NCBI RefSeq assembly: GCF_000009265.1
Contig: NC_008378.1
Span: 124,001 to 188,000, forward strand
Direction: 5' to 3'
DNA length: 64,000 bases
Origin: Rhizobium johnstonii 3841
GTDB lineage: Bacteria; Pseudomonadota; Alphaproteobacteria; Rhizobiales; Rhizobiaceae
Shown here one piece after another: positions 52,030 through 61,993 of this stretch. Each line of letters begins with the position of its first letter. Positions within the stretch are counted from its first letter, which is position 1. The position numbers and the translations under genes were made by a program. The notes beneath the pieces are model-generated. The model was not told the DNA's origin and ran no database searches. It saw nothing but the letters and a program-made list of their open reading frames with translations.

Positions 52030-52959
52030 ATGACCCTCATGAAGCCCCGACTGAGCCGCGAAATGGCCGAAGCCATTGCAGCCGGCAGCCCGGTCGTAGC
52101 GCTTGAATCCACCATCATCACCCATGGCATGCCTTATCCGGCCAACCTCGAAACGGCCCTGGGCGTGGAAACGGTGATCCGTGAAAACGGCGCCATTCCG
52201 GCCACGATCGCTGTCGTCAAGGGCGAACTGCGCGTTGGCCTTGAGCACGATGAGCTGGAAGAGCTGGCGCAGTCAAAGGGCATCGTGAAGGCCTCTGGCC
52301 GCGACCTGGCCGTCGCCATGATACGCGGTCAGTCGGCCGGCACGACGGTTTCGGCCACCATGCTGATGGCAGACCTCGCCGGCATCGACGTCTTTGCGAC
52401 CGGCGGTGTCGGCGGCGTGCATCGCGGCGCCGAGCAGACCTTCGACATCTCCGCCGACCTGACGGAATTGGGCAGAACGAAAACCGCTGTCGTCTGCGCC
52501 GGCGTAAAATCGATCCTCGACATCGCCAAGACGCTCGAATATCTCGAAACTCAGCGAGTGCCGGTGATCGCCTACGGCACCGAGGATTTCCCGGCTTTCT
52601 TCACGCGCAGGAGCGGCTTCAAGGCCGACCATCGGCTCGACACGCCGGAAGAGATCGCCAAGGCGATGTGGTTGCACCATCAACTCGGCACGGGCACCGG
52701 CCTTTTGATCGCCAACCCGATCCCGGAAGCGTCAGCGCTGGCGCCAGACTTCATCGACGGCACGATTGCCGATGCGGTGCGCGATGCCGACGAGCGTGGC
52801 ATCGACCGCAAGGAACTGACACCTTTCCTGCTCGCCCGCATCAACGAATTGACGAAGGGCGAAAGCCTCAAGGCCAATATTGAACTGGTGAAGAACAATG
52901 CCCGCCTCGCCGCCAGGATAGCGGTCGCCTATGCGCCGCTGAAGAAGGCCCGCAACTGA
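52030..52959 (+). CDS. psuG: Pseudouridine-5'-phosphate glycosidase
   Basis: A 309-residue PsuG that cleaves the C-glycosidic bond of pseudouridine 5'-phosphate to uracil and ribose 5-phosphate. The family opening VALESTIITHGMPYP with catalytic-region Glu, and FATGGVGGVHRGAE, are intact. AGGA lies nine bases before the ATG. Together with PsuK it gives a complete pseudouridine breakdown route; the enoyl-CoA hydratase gene follows after 21 bases. Confidence 0.95.
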   Translation: MTLMKPRLSREMAEAIAAGSPVVALESTIITHGMPYPANLETALGVETVIRENGAIPATIAVVKGELRVGLEHDELEELAQSKGIVKASGRDLAVAMIRGQSAGTTVSATMLMADLAGIDVFATGGVGGVHRGAEQTFDISADLTELGRTKTAVVCAGVKSILDIAKTLEYLETQRVPVIAYGTEDFPAFFTRRSGFKADHRLDTPEEIAKAMWLHHQLGTGTGLLIANPIPEASALAPDFIDGTIADAVRDADERGIDRKELTPFLLARINELTKGESLKANIELVKNNARLAARIAVAYAPLKKARN

Positions 52960-52980
52960 CTATCAAACAGGGGAACTGCC

Positions 52981-53790
52981 ATGAGCTACGAGACGATCCT
53001 TTACGAGAAGGATGCCAGCGACAAGTTCGCGACGATCACCATCAATCGCCCAGACAAGATGAATGCGATGAACAAGGTGGTGATCCGCGAGATCGATGCG
53101 GCCGTGGCTGCAGCCGTTGCAGATCCCGATATCAACGCGCTGGTCATCACCGGCGCCGGCCGCGCCTTCTCCTCCGGTTACGATCTGCAGGGCGGCGATT
53201 TCGACGTCGATATCGATTTTTGGCGCGAGGACATGTCGGAGAATGCCGAAGCGCTGCTTAACATCTGGCGCGCCCCGATTCCGGTCATCGCCTCGGTCAA
53301 CGGCTATGCCCTGGCTGGCGCGCTGGAACTGATGATGTGCTGCGATCTGGCGATTGCCGCCGACAATGCCAAGTTCGGCGAACCGGAAGTGCGCCACAAT
53401 TCCGGTCCTCCGGCGCTGATGATGCCTTGGTTGCTTGCCACTCGCGACGTCCGCTGGCTGATGTTCACCGGCGACATGGTGGATGCGCAAGAGGCGCTGC
53501 GCATGCATCTGATCAATAAGATCGTGCCCGCCGATCAGCTCAAGGAAAAAACCGAGAACCTGGCCCGTAAGCTGGCCCGTATGCCGCTGCCTGCGCTGAG
53601 ATACACCAAGGCCTCGATCAATAACCAGCAGATGGTTGCCGGCCTGATGCCGTCCTTCCAGTACAATATCGAGGCGATCGCAGCCCTACACGTGACCAAG
53701 GCGGGTCGTGACTGGATGGCCAACCTCGCAAAGATGTCGCTGAAGGAATATCTCGCTTTCCGCGACAATCCGTTCAAGGGCCTCGACTGA
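52981..53790 (+). CDS. Enoyl-CoA hydratase/isomerase family protein
   Basis: A 269-residue crotonase-fold enzyme with the oxyanion-hole segments RAFSSGYDLQG and ALAGALELMMCCDLAIA and a Glu in the latter at the usual catalytic position. The second usual acidic segment reads FGEPEVRHNSG. GGGG precedes the ATG. It lies between psuG and an NDP-forming acyl-CoA synthetase, so it probably processes an acyl-CoA derived from the substrate of this operon; it need not be a fatty acid enzyme. Confidence 0.88.
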   Translation: MSYETILYEKDASDKFATITINRPDKMNAMNKVVIREIDAAVAAAVADPDINALVITGAGRAFSSGYDLQGGDFDVDIDFWREDMSENAEALLNIWRAPIPVIASVNGYALAGALELMMCCDLAIAADNAKFGEPEVRHNSGPPALMMPWLLATRDVRWLMFTGDMVDAQEALRMHLINKIVPADQLKEKTENLARKLARMPLPALRYTKASINNQQMVAGLMPSFQYNIEAIAALHVTKAGRDWMANLAKMSLKEYLAFRDNPFKGLD

Positions 53791-53800
53791 GGTCCTGGCC

Positions 53801-55906
53801 ATGCCCGCAAACACGATCGATGCCATGCGGGCTTTGATGGCGCCGCGCTCCGTCGCGGTCGTCGGTGCCACCGAGCGCGCCGACGCCTCGTCAAGCTACG
53901 TGATGAAGAACCTGATGCGCTTCGGGTATCAGGGAAAGATCATCCCTGTGCATCCTAAGGCGGAGGCAGTCTTCGGTTATCGCGCTGCCCCTTCCCTGCG
54001 CGCACTCGACGCCGCCCCGGACGTTGCCGTGATCGGCATCGCCGCCGACAAGGTGATCGCAGCGCTGGAAGAGGCAGGCAGCACCGGCGTCAAGGCCGCC
54101 GTCGTTTTGGCCTCCGGTTTTGCCGAATTGGACGAAGCCGGCCGCGAACGCCAGCGACAACTGGTCGAGATCGCCGGGCGCTACGGCATGGCCATCTGTG
54201 GCCCCAATTGCCTTGGTCTTTTCAATCTCACATCAGGCGCGGCCCTTTATTCCTCCAGTCTTTCGGCCAATCTCCAGAAGGGCCGTTTTGCGATCCTCTC
54301 CCATTCTGGCGCCAGCGCCATCGCGCTCGGCAATACCGCCCGCTTCGGCCTCAGCCACATCGTCTCCTCCGGCAATAGCGCTGCAACCGACATTCCCGCC
54401 TATCTCGAATTTCTGGCAAGCGACGAAGACACCGGCACGGTCGGTATCGTCATCGAAGCCATTCGCGCGCCGGAGGAACTGGCAGCGGCCATGGAAAAAA
54501 TGCACGCGGCCAACAAACCAGTCATTGCGCTGCGTGCTGGCCGCTCCAGCCGCGGCGCCCAGGCGACGGCTGCCCACACCGGCTCACTCGCTGGCAGCAA
54601 CGATGCCTACCGCGCTTTCTTCCGCCGCACCGGCATCATAGAAGTGCCGGACATGGACGGCTTCATGGAAACGGCAACGCTATGCCTGACGTTGAAGACA
54701 CGCCCGGTAAAACCCGGTGTCGCGATCGTCGGCGTGTCCGGCGGTGGTGTCGCGCATGTCTCCGACGTTGCCGATGAAGCCGGCCTTTCGATGCCGGACC
54801 TGCGGCCCGAGACGGTCGCGAAGATGAAGACGCTGCTGCCGTCCTTCGCCACGCCGCAGAACCCGCTCGATACGACCGGCATCGTTTTTGCCGACGGCCA
54901 AATCTACCGCGACGTGCTGACCGCCGTGTCCGAAGATCCATCGATCGGGCTGATCGTCGCCTCGCAGGATGCGCCGGTCGGACTAGACGACTTCTGCGCC
55001 TGCGAATATCTCGGCATCGCCCAGGCGGTGTCGGATTATGCCGAAGCGGGCAAGGCACCGATCGTGTTCATGAGCAACCTCTCCTCCGGCCACCATCCGG
55101 CCGTCGAAGGGAAGCTGTCGAACGTGCCTGTCCTGCGCGGCACGAAAAGCGCCTTGACCGCTATCAAAAGTCTGATCGATCAGAACCGGCTTGTATCATG
55201 GCCCGGAGCTGCAGCCTCCGACAGAAAATCCTTGCCTGCGGGTGCTTTGACCGAACGCCAAGCCAAAAACCTGCTGGCTGCGGAGGGACTGCCTGTTCCG
55301 CAACAATACCTCGTCACCAGCGCCGATAAAGCCGCCAGCGCGGCCGCAAAACTCAGCTTCCCGGTGGTGATGAAGATCGAGTCGCCGGATATCCAGCATA
55401 AGACCGAGGCCGGCGGCGTAAAACTCGGCGTCGCCTCGGAACCGGAGGTTCGGCAAGCCTTCGACGCGATCATGGCAAGCGCCCGGGCCTACGCCCCGGA
55501 TGCGGATCTGCGTGGCGTATCGGTGCAGGAAATGGTGACTGGCGGCGTGGAAGCGCTGGTCGGGCTTGTTCGCCACGAGCCCTTCGGTTTCGGCCTTGTC
55601 GTCGGCATCGGTGGCGTGCTGGTGGAACTGGTCAATGATAGTGCCTTCGACCTTCTGCCTATCGATCTCGCCCGCGCCGACGCTATGATCGGCAAAACCA
55701 AGCTCGCCTCACTGCTGGAGGGCTATCGCGGCTCACCAAGGGCCGATCGCCAGGCGCTGGCAAAATTGCTGGTCAAGCTTTCGGATTTCGCCGCCCGTTA
55801 TGGCGACGATATCGAGGCTGTCGACCTCAATCCGGTCGCCGTTCTGCCGGATGGCGAGGGCGTGCGCATTCTCGACGCGCTGATCATCGCGCGCGCGAAG
55901 ACGTGA
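53801..55906 (+). CDS. Acyl-CoA synthetase (NDP-forming)
   Basis: A 701-residue single-chain NDP-forming acyl-CoA synthetase. The N-terminal CoA-binding domain (SVAVVGATERADASS) and succinyl-CoA-ligase-like domains carry the phosphorylatable His in AAHTGSLAGS near residue 256, and the C-terminal ATP-grasp part has PVVMKIESPDIQHKTEAGGVKLG. It activates a carboxylic acid to its CoA thioester. It starts 10 bases after the enoyl-CoA hydratase stop, and its last 23 bases overlap the convergent nucleoside hydrolase gene. Confidence 0.92.
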   Translation: MPANTIDAMRALMAPRSVAVVGATERADASSSYVMKNLMRFGYQGKIIPVHPKAEAVFGYRAAPSLRALDAAPDVAVIGIAADKVIAALEEAGSTGVKAAVVLASGFAELDEAGRERQRQLVEIAGRYGMAICGPNCLGLFNLTSGAALYSSSLSANLQKGRFAILSHSGASAIALGNTARFGLSHIVSSGNSAATDIPAYLEFLASDEDTGTVGIVIEAIRAPEELAAAMEKMHAANKPVIALRAGRSSRGAQATAAHTGSLAGSNDAYRAFFRRTGIIEVPDMDGFMETATLCLTLKTRPVKPGVAIVGVSGGGVAHVSDVADEAGLSMPDLRPETVAKMKTLLPSFATPQNPLDTTGIVFADGQIYRDVLTAVSEDPSIGLIVASQDAPVGLDDFCACEYLGIAQAVSDYAEAGKAPIVFMSNLSSGHHPAVEGKLSNVPVLRGTKSALTAIKSLIDQNRLVSWPGAAASDRKSLPAGALTERQAKNLLAAEGLPVPQQYLVTSADKAASAAAKLSFPVVMKIESPDIQHKTEAGGVKLGVASEPEVRQAFDAIMASARAYAPDADLRGVSVQEMVTGGVEALVGLVRHEPFGFGLVVGIGGVLVELVNDSAFDLLPIDLARADAMIGKTKLASLLEGYRGSPRADRQALAKLLVKLSDFAARYGDDIEAVDLNPVAVLPDGEGVRILDALIIARAKT

Positions 55907-56882
55907 CGAGCAGACCCGGCGCAGCTTCGGCTGCCGTATCCGCGCGACCGAGCCAGGAGAGCCGTTCCGTCAGCAGCGCATAAAAGCCGTCGGCGTCGAC
56001 GTCGCGCATGAACAGCGCATTTTTCGGCCGCCCCGAGACATCCCACCAGTCGGCGACGGTCATGCCCTTGGTGAGCTCGGACTCCGTCTCGATCTCCACA
56101 TTGCAGAAACGACCGGAATAAAGTTCCGGCTTCAGGAGATAGGCAATCACGTTGGGATCGTGCAGCGGCCCACCATCGCTTCCATATTTAGCGACGTCGA
56201 AGCGTTCGAAATAATGAAGCCATCCGACCACGGCATCGCTGAGCGGAGTTCCAAGCGCCTGGATTGCAGCGACACGTACCCGTGTCGTCAGCGTCTTGTG
56301 CGTGACGTCGAGCGGCATCATCACGATCGGCACGCCCGATCCGAAGACGACAGCTGCAGCCGGCGGATCGACGTAGATATTGAATTCGGCGGCGGGCGTA
56401 ATGTTGCCGCCCTCGAACAGTCCGCCGCCCATCAGCACGAGCTGTTTGATCCGGCCGGCGATCTCCGGCGCCCGGGTCAGCGCCTTGCCGAGATTGGTAA
56501 GTGGCCCAAGCGTGCAGACGGTGACTGCGCCGGCCGGTTCGCTCTGCAGGGTGTCGATGATGAAATCGACGCCGTGCTGTTCCTGCATCGGCATGCTCGG
56601 TTCAGGAAGATCCGCGCCATCCATGCCGGTCGCGCCATGCACGTGCTCGGCGGTCACTAGCGGTCCGGTCATCGGCCGATCGCAGCCGGCAAACACCTTG
56701 ATGTCTGGACGGCCGGCGAGTTCGCAGATCTTGCGGATATTTTTGGACGTCAGCAATAGCGGCACATTGCCGGCAGCGCCAACGATGCCGAGAACTTCGA
56801 TTTCCGGGCTCGCCAGAGCCAGGAGTATGGCCAGCGCATCGTCTTGCCCCGGATCCGTATCGATGATGATTTTTTGTGCCAT
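55884..56882 (-). CDS. Nucleoside hydrolase (inosine-uridine preferring type)
   Basis: A 332-residue nucleoside N-ribohydrolase. The calcium/ribose-binding motif IDTDPGQDDALA opens the protein, followed by VLMGGG, the EFNIYVDP segment and a late LHDPNVIAYLL motif. It cleaves nucleosides to base and ribose in the cytosol. The ATG at 56882 is chosen; a longer reading would overlap the ferredoxin oxidoreductase gene. It converges on the acyl-CoA synthetase gene with a 23-base overlap. Its presence beside psuKG supports a nucleoside theme. Confidence 0.92.
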   Translation of the reverse strand: MAQKIIIDTDPGQDDALAILLALASPEIEVLGIVGAAGNVPLLLTSKNIRKICELAGRPDIKVFAGCDRPMTGPLVTAEHVHGATGMDGADLPEPSMPMQEQHGVDFIIDTLQSEPAGAVTVCTLGPLTNLGKALTRAPEIAGRIKQLVLMGGGLFEGGNITPAAEFNIYVDPPAAAVVFGSGVPIVMMPLDVTHKTLTTRVRVAAIQALGTPLSDAVVGWLHYFERFDVAKYGSDGGPLHDPNVIAYLLKPELYSGRFCNVEIETESELTKGMTVADWWDVSGRPKNALFMRDVDADGFYALLTERLSWLGRADTAAEAAPGLLVTSSRAR

Positions 56883-56908
56883 TTGGGGCTCACTCTCGGA
56901 AACAAAAT

Positions 56909-59900
56909 TTAGGCGACATGGGTGAGCGGTTCGCTTGCCCGCCATTTCGCCAGGAGATCGTTCTTGCGCTTTTCGAAGCGCTGGATGGATGCGAGTTTGA
57001 CATGCCCGAAACCGCGGATCATGTCCGGCAGGCCAGCAAGCTCGGTAGCAACCGACGGATTGCCGGCATCGAGCGACTGGCTTAGCTCGATGACGAGCGT
57101 GACATAATCGCCGATCAGCTGGCGCTCCAGCCGACGCTCGGCAGTGCGGCCAAATGGATCGAGCCACGTGCCGCGCAGGAACTTCAGCTTTTCCAGCACT
57201 GCGAAGGCCGGTCGAATCCAGGCGCCGAAGGCGATCTTGGCCGGATGGCCGGTACGCCGGTCGATCTTCGAAATCATCGGCGGCGCCAGATGATGCTTGA
57301 TCTTGAAATCACCTTCGAACTGTTCGGACAGTTTTCTTTCGAAACTGCGGTCGCGGTGCAGTCGGGCGACCTCGTATTCGTCCTTGTAGGCCATCAGCCT
57401 GAAGGCATTTTTGGCAACCGCTTCTGTAAAACCCGTCTGGCCACCCAGCCGGGCCTCGGCGGATGCAGCAACCCCCACCAGATCCGTATACCGCTTTGCA
57501 TAGGCCGCACTCTGGTAATCGGTGAGGAAGGCGACACGCTTGGCGACAATCTCATCCAGCGTTTCGGCCTTGGGTTCGGCCTTGACGAAACGGGCCTCAC
57601 GGGCCACGGCCTCGATATCCACCGCAGCGCGACGGCCCCAGCCGAAGGCGGCGCGGTTCATGGCGATGCCGGTACCGTTGAGTTCGATCGCCTTGTCGAT
57701 GGCGGCAAGGTTGATCGGCACCAGGCCACGCTGCCATGCATGGCCGAGCAAGAACATGTTGGCAGCGACTGCATCGCCCATCAGCGCAGTTGCCAGATCC
57801 GTCGCGGCAACCGTCTCGACGGCGTTGTCCCCAGCCGCGCGGCGCAGCGACTTCAACGTGGCCTCCTGCCGGAAATCGATCGTCGTGTCCTTCACGAAGG
57901 ACGCCGTCGGCGCAAAATGGTCGTCGATCACCGCCCGCGTCTTGTTCTTCGCAAACGAGGTCAGCGAATTCTTCTGGGCGGCCACGACAATGTCGAAGCC
58001 GAGAACGAGATCGCTTTCGCCAGGACCGACCCGCGCCGCGTGGATCTGGGCCGGATTGTTCGCCAGCCGGATATGCGACACCACCGAGCCGTTCTTCTGG
58101 GCAAGTCCTGTCTGGTCAAGCGTGGTCAGGGCCAAGCCATCGAGAAGTGCCGCCTGGGCGAGGATAGCGCTGACCGTTATAACGCCAGTGCCGCCGATAC
58201 CGGCAAGCAGCATGCTGTAGGGCGTCTCGAACGTCGCGGTAAAAACCGGCAGCGGCAGGTCGTCGGTCTTGACCGATTTCGACTTCGCCGCCGGCTTGCG
58301 GATGCTGCCGCCTTCGACGGTTACGAAGCTCGGGCAGAATCCCTTGATGCAGGAAAGGTCGGTGTTGCAGCTCGACTGGTTGATGCGGCGCTTGCGGCCA
58401 AACTCGGTTTCCTGCGGCTCGATCGAGATGCAGTTCGACACGGCGGAACAGTCGCCGCAGCCCTCGCAGACCAGTTCATTGATAAAGGCGCGTTTGTCGG
58501 ATACCGGATAGGCACCGCGCTTGCGGCGACGGCGTTTTTCGGCGGCGCAGACCTGGTCGTAGATCAGCACCGTGATGCCCGGGATATCTCGCAGCTCCCG
58601 CTGCACCGCATCGAGTTCGTCGCGATGATGCACGGAAACCGCGCGTGGAAGGTTGCCCTGCCACACGTCCGGCCGTTCGGCGACCACGACGACACGGGTC
58701 GCGCCCTCCGCCAGCATCTGGGAAACGATGCCTGGGACGGTTACGTCACCGTCATGTTTCTGGCCGCCGGTCATCGCGACTGCATCGTTATAGAGGATCT
58801 TGTAGGTGGCGTTGACCTTGGCCGCAATGGCGGCGCGAATGGCGAGTACACCGGAATGGAAATAGGTGCCGTCGCCCATGTTGACGAAGATATGCTTCTC
58901 GTCTGTGAATGGCGAAAGGCCGATCCAGGAACCGCCCTCGCCGCCCATCTGAGTGAAGGTTGACGTGTTGCGATCCTCGTTGCCGATGATCATCATGTGG
59001 CAGCCGATGCCGGTGGAAGCGCGGCTTCCCTCCGGCAGGCGGGTGGACACGCTGTGCGGACAGCCGGAACAGAAATAGGCCTCGCGCTTCAAGGCCGTCG
59101 CCTCGATCTCCATGGCAAGCGCCATTTCATCGACGAAACGGGCCTTGGCCTGCAAGGCGGCATCGAAATCGCCAAGCCGCGACAAGATTGCCTTTGCCAC
59201 GGAGAGCGTGCCGATCTCGCCGATCGCCTGCAGCAGAGGCGCACCGTTTTCGCCGGCCTTGCCGAACACGCTCGGACGCCGATCAGCGGGCAGGTTGAAC
59301 AGCTGCGCCTTGATCTGGTCTTCGAGGATCGAGCGTTTTTCTTCGACCACGAGCAGTTCGTCGACCCGCGCGGCGAACTCGGCGATCCCCTGCGGCTCGA
59401 GCGGCCAGACCATGCCGACTTTGTAGAGCGCAAGCCCGAGGTCGGCGGCGCGGGCCTGATCGATGCCAAGCAGGGCCAGCGCGCCCAACAGGTCGAGCCA
59501 GGATTTTCCGGTCGAGACGATCCCGAGCTTTGCGCGTCCGGTCGCACCCCAGACCGCGCGATCGAGATGGTTGGCGCGGGCAAAAGCCTGGACAGCCAGC
59601 ATCTTGCGCTCCAGCCGCAGTTCCATCGCATGCGGCCCGTCCGGCCAGCGCAGGGATAGGCCGTCCGGCGCAAACACGTCGTCGGGCATGACGATCAGTG
59701 GTCGGTCCGGATCGAGATCGACGGTTGCCGAACATTCGACGATTTCCGTCTGGCACTTGAAGCCGACCCAGGCCCCGGAGTACCGGCTCATCGCCCAGCC
59801 GATGAGGCCGTAGTCGATATATTCGCCGATCCCCGCCGGCGAGAGCATCGGCACCATGGCCGAAATAAGATTGTGCTCGCTTTGATGCGGAAGCGTCGAG

Positions 59901-60379
59901 GAGACCGCACCATGGTCGTCGCCGACCAATAGCAGCACGCCACCGTTCGCGTTGGTACCGATGGCATTGGCGTGGCGGATGACGTCCATGCTACGGTCGA
60001 CGCCCGGGCCCTTGCCGTACCACATGGCAAACACGCCGTCGTAGCGCAGGCCTTGAAACATGCCGGTCTGCTGCGTGCCCCAGACGGCGGTCGCCGCCAT
60101 GTCCTCATTGAGGCCTGGCTGGAATTTCACATGTGCCGCATCGAGAAACTTCTTGGCGCGCGCCATCTCGCGATCGAAACCGGCAAGCGGCGATCCGCGA
60201 TATCCCGAAACATATCCCGCGGTATTGAGCCCGCGCGCCAGATCCCGTTGACGCTGGATCATCGGCAGGCGCACCAGCGCCTGCGTTCCGGAGACGAGGA
60301 TACGACCCCTTTCGAGGGTGTAACGGTCGTCCAGGCTGATTTTCGGTTCCGGGATATCCGGTTGGGTGTGGATCGACAT
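56909..60379 (-). CDS. Indolepyruvate ferredoxin oxidoreductase, fused alpha/beta/gamma type
   Basis: A 1156-residue thiamine-diphosphate and iron-sulfur enzyme that oxidatively decarboxylates aryl or branched 2-oxo acids to acyl-CoA. The N-terminal pyruvate-ferredoxin-like domain is followed by a TPP region with the GDGTYFHSG motif, Cys clusters CEGCGDCSAVSNC and CNTDLSCIKGFC for iron-sulfur binding at about residues 630-690, and a gamma domain (LLAGIGGTGV). A C-terminal uncharacterised helical domain completes it. It follows the GlcD-type flavoprotein gene with no gap (stop and start adjacent). Confidence 0.92.
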   Translation of the reverse strand: MSIHTQPDIPEPKISLDDRYTLERGRILVSGTQALVRLPMIQRQRDLARGLNTAGYVSGYRGSPLAGFDREMARAKKFLDAAHVKFQPGLNEDMAATAVWGTQQTGMFQGLRYDGVFAMWYGKGPGVDRSMDVIRHANAIGTNANGGVLLLVGDDHGAVSSTLPHQSEHNLISAMVPMLSPAGIGEYIDYGLIGWAMSRYSGAWVGFKCQTEIVECSATVDLDPDRPLIVMPDDVFAPDGLSLRWPDGPHAMELRLERKMLAVQAFARANHLDRAVWGATGRAKLGIVSTGKSWLDLLGALALLGIDQARAADLGLALYKVGMVWPLEPQGIAEFAARVDELLVVEEKRSILEDQIKAQLFNLPADRRPSVFGKAGENGAPLLQAIGEIGTLSVAKAILSRLGDFDAALQAKARFVDEMALAMEIEATALKREAYFCSGCPHSVSTRLPEGSRASTGIGCHMMIIGNEDRNTSTFTQMGGEGGSWIGLSPFTDEKHIFVNMGDGTYFHSGVLAIRAAIAAKVNATYKILYNDAVAMTGGQKHDGDVTVPGIVSQMLAEGATRVVVVAERPDVWQGNLPRAVSVHHRDELDAVQRELRDIPGITVLIYDQVCAAEKRRRRKRGAYPVSDKRAFINELVCEGCGDCSAVSNCISIEPQETEFGRKRRINQSSCNTDLSCIKGFCPSFVTVEGGSIRKPAAKSKSVKTDDLPLPVFTATFETPYSMLLAGIGGTGVITVSAILAQAALLDGLALTTLDQTGLAQKNGSVVSHIRLANNPAQIHAARVGPGESDLVLGFDIVVAAQKNSLTSFAKNKTRAVIDDHFAPTASFVKDTTIDFRQEATLKSLRRAAGDNAVETVAATDLATALMGDAVAANMFLLGHAWQRGLVPINLAAIDKAIELNGTGIAMNRAAFGWGRRAAVDIEAVAREARFVKAEPKAETLDEIVAKRVAFLTDYQSAAYAKRYTDLVGVAASAEARLGGQTGFTEAVAKNAFRLMAYKDEYEVARLHRDRSFERKLSEQFEGDFKIKHHLAPPMISKIDRRTGHPAKIAFGAWIRPAFAVLEKLKFLRGTWLDPFGRTAERRLERQLIGDYVTLVIELSQSLDAGNPSVATELAGLPDMIRGFGHVKLASIQRFEKRKNDLLAKWRASEPLTHVA

Positions 60380-61792
60380 CTATGCCCGCTCCATCTGTGC
60401 AACCGAAACCGGCGCCGCAAAGACTCGCCCGCGATTGAGGATGGCGTTCGGATCAAAAGCGGCTTTCAGCCGGCGCATGGTGGCGATCTCGGCCTCGCTG
60501 CGGGCATAGTTCAGATAGCCCACCTTGTCGGTGCCGATGCCGTGCTCGGCGGATACGCCGCCGCCGACCTGCTCGATCCCGGAAAATACCGCCTTTGCGA
60601 CGTCCTTTTCGCGGCTCGTGACCATGCAATAATGCAGATTTCCATCGCCGAGATGACCGAAGATGAACGACACCGCGCCTGGATCCACCATCGATATCGA
60701 CTGGGCCGTTGCGTCGAGAAACTCCTGCATGCGGCCAAGTGGCACTGAAATATCGTAACCGGCGTTTTGACCACAGGCGGTGAGAAATCCGTTGATGCCG
60801 TCCCGGATCGCCCAGAGTGTCTGAAATTCACGAACGGAATTGGAGAGCACGACGTCGCTCGCCAGCCCGTCCTCGAGCGCAGCAGCCAGCACGGTCTCGA
60901 AACGCTCATTGTCCTGATCCGGCGCCTGCCCCTGGATCTCAACCATGGCATACATGCCGGCACGAGGCGCCACCGGCGGGCGGATGCCCATATGCGCGAC
61001 GGTGCCCTCGTAGACATTCGGGAAAATCACTTCGAAAGCGGAAAGGAGCCCGGCAAGCTCGACCCGCAGTTTCGATAACAGATCCTGCGCGGCGGCCAGC
61101 GACGGAAGCGCCAAGAACGCATTGCGCTCAATCTTCGGCTTGGGATGCAGTTTCAAACAGGCGCGGGTAATGATGCCGAGCGTGCCTTCGCTACCGATGA
61201 ACAGTTGATTGAGGTCGTAGCCGGAATTGTCCTTCGGCAGGCCCTTGAGCGAGGTCAGCACCGTTCCGTCTGCGAGCACGGCTTCGAGACCCATGACCTG
61301 CGCCCGGTACATGCCGTAACGCAGCACGCGAATGCCGCCGGCATTGGTGCCGATATTGCCGCCGACCGTGGCGCTGCCGCGTGCGCCGATATCGACACCG
61401 AAGAACAGGCCCGCATCGCTTGCCCCCTGCTGCACGACCTGCATCGGAGTGCCCGCGCCGGCGATCAGCGTCTGTGCCACCGTGTCGATGGATTCGATGC
61501 TGCTCATCCGCTCCAGCGACAGCGACACTTCGTCGGCGACCGGCCGAGAACCGCCTGAAAGACCTGTACGCCCGCCCTGGACGACAAGCGGCTGGCCAAG
61601 ATCATTGGCGGCAGAAAGAATGGCGGAAACATCTGCGCAATTGCGGGGCCGCAGAACGGCAAGTGGCCGCTGGCCTTGCGCCGCTGCGTCGGCGCAATAG
61701 GCATCGGGGACGGCATCGCCGCTCAAGATTGCGGCTGCATCAAGTCGGTTTTCCAGGCGGGCGAGAAGACGGCTCAACCGGTCAGACGGCAC
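60380..61792 (-). CDS. FAD-binding 2-hydroxyacid dehydrogenase (GlcD/D-LDH/D2HGDH family)
   Basis: A 470-residue VAO-type flavoprotein. It has the FAD-binding segment VVQGGRTGLSGGS, the GTNAGG region, and the C-terminal HLGDGNLHY and EHGIGTDKV motifs that bind metal and the hydroxyacid. It would oxidise a D-2-hydroxyacid to a 2-oxo acid, a possible substrate for the indolepyruvate-type enzyme encoded next. The start is GTG at 61792 with GGAGG six bases upstream. Confidence 0.9.
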   Translation of the reverse strand: MPSDRLSRLLARLENRLDAAAILSGDAVPDAYCADAAAQGQRPLAVLRPRNCADVSAILSAANDLGQPLVVQGGRTGLSGGSRPVADEVSLSLERMSSIESIDTVAQTLIAGAGTPMQVVQQGASDAGLFFGVDIGARGSATVGGNIGTNAGGIRVLRYGMYRAQVMGLEAVLADGTVLTSLKGLPKDNSGYDLNQLFIGSEGTLGIITRACLKLHPKPKIERNAFLALPSLAAAQDLLSKLRVELAGLLSAFEVIFPNVYEGTVAHMGIRPPVAPRAGMYAMVEIQGQAPDQDNERFETVLAAALEDGLASDVVLSNSVREFQTLWAIRDGINGFLTACGQNAGYDISVPLGRMQEFLDATAQSISMVDPGAVSFIFGHLGDGNLHYCMVTSREKDVAKAVFSGIEQVGGGVSAEHGIGTDKVGYLNYARSEAEIATMRRLKAAFDPNAILNRGRVFAAPVSVAQMERA

Positions 61793-61889
61793 GGGCGCCC
61801 TCCCCTGGAAACTCTACGGTCCGGCCGTGCACCCCAGGGTCGGCCAAATGCGATTGCGCCCATTCCTTTACCCCTTAATCCGGGGGGTG

Positions 61890-61917
61890 AGGTTAGTCCC
61901 ATTCCTCTATTTGTCAA
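61890..61917 (-). promoter_or_regulatory. Candidate promoter and operator of the flavoprotein/IOR operon
   Basis: On the minus strand TTGACA (plus 61912-61917), 16-base spacer, TAACCT (plus 61890-61895). The palindrome TTTGTCAAA (61910-61918) overlaps the -35 and could be an operator for the divergent GntR protein. The -10 match is weak (three of six). Confidence 0.35.
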
Positions 61918-61993
61918 ACCTATATTTAAAAAGCAGTAGCCTTTTGAATTCGCCCATGGCATCACTGTTGGCCAGAGATCGGGAAGGGGCGAA

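Noticed and set aside
57245..58963. Long plus-strand open frame (572 codons) opposite the indolepyruvate oxidoreductase gene
   Set aside because: Same artefact type: no motifs, no ribosome binding site, and the opposite strand encodes a clear multi-domain enzyme.
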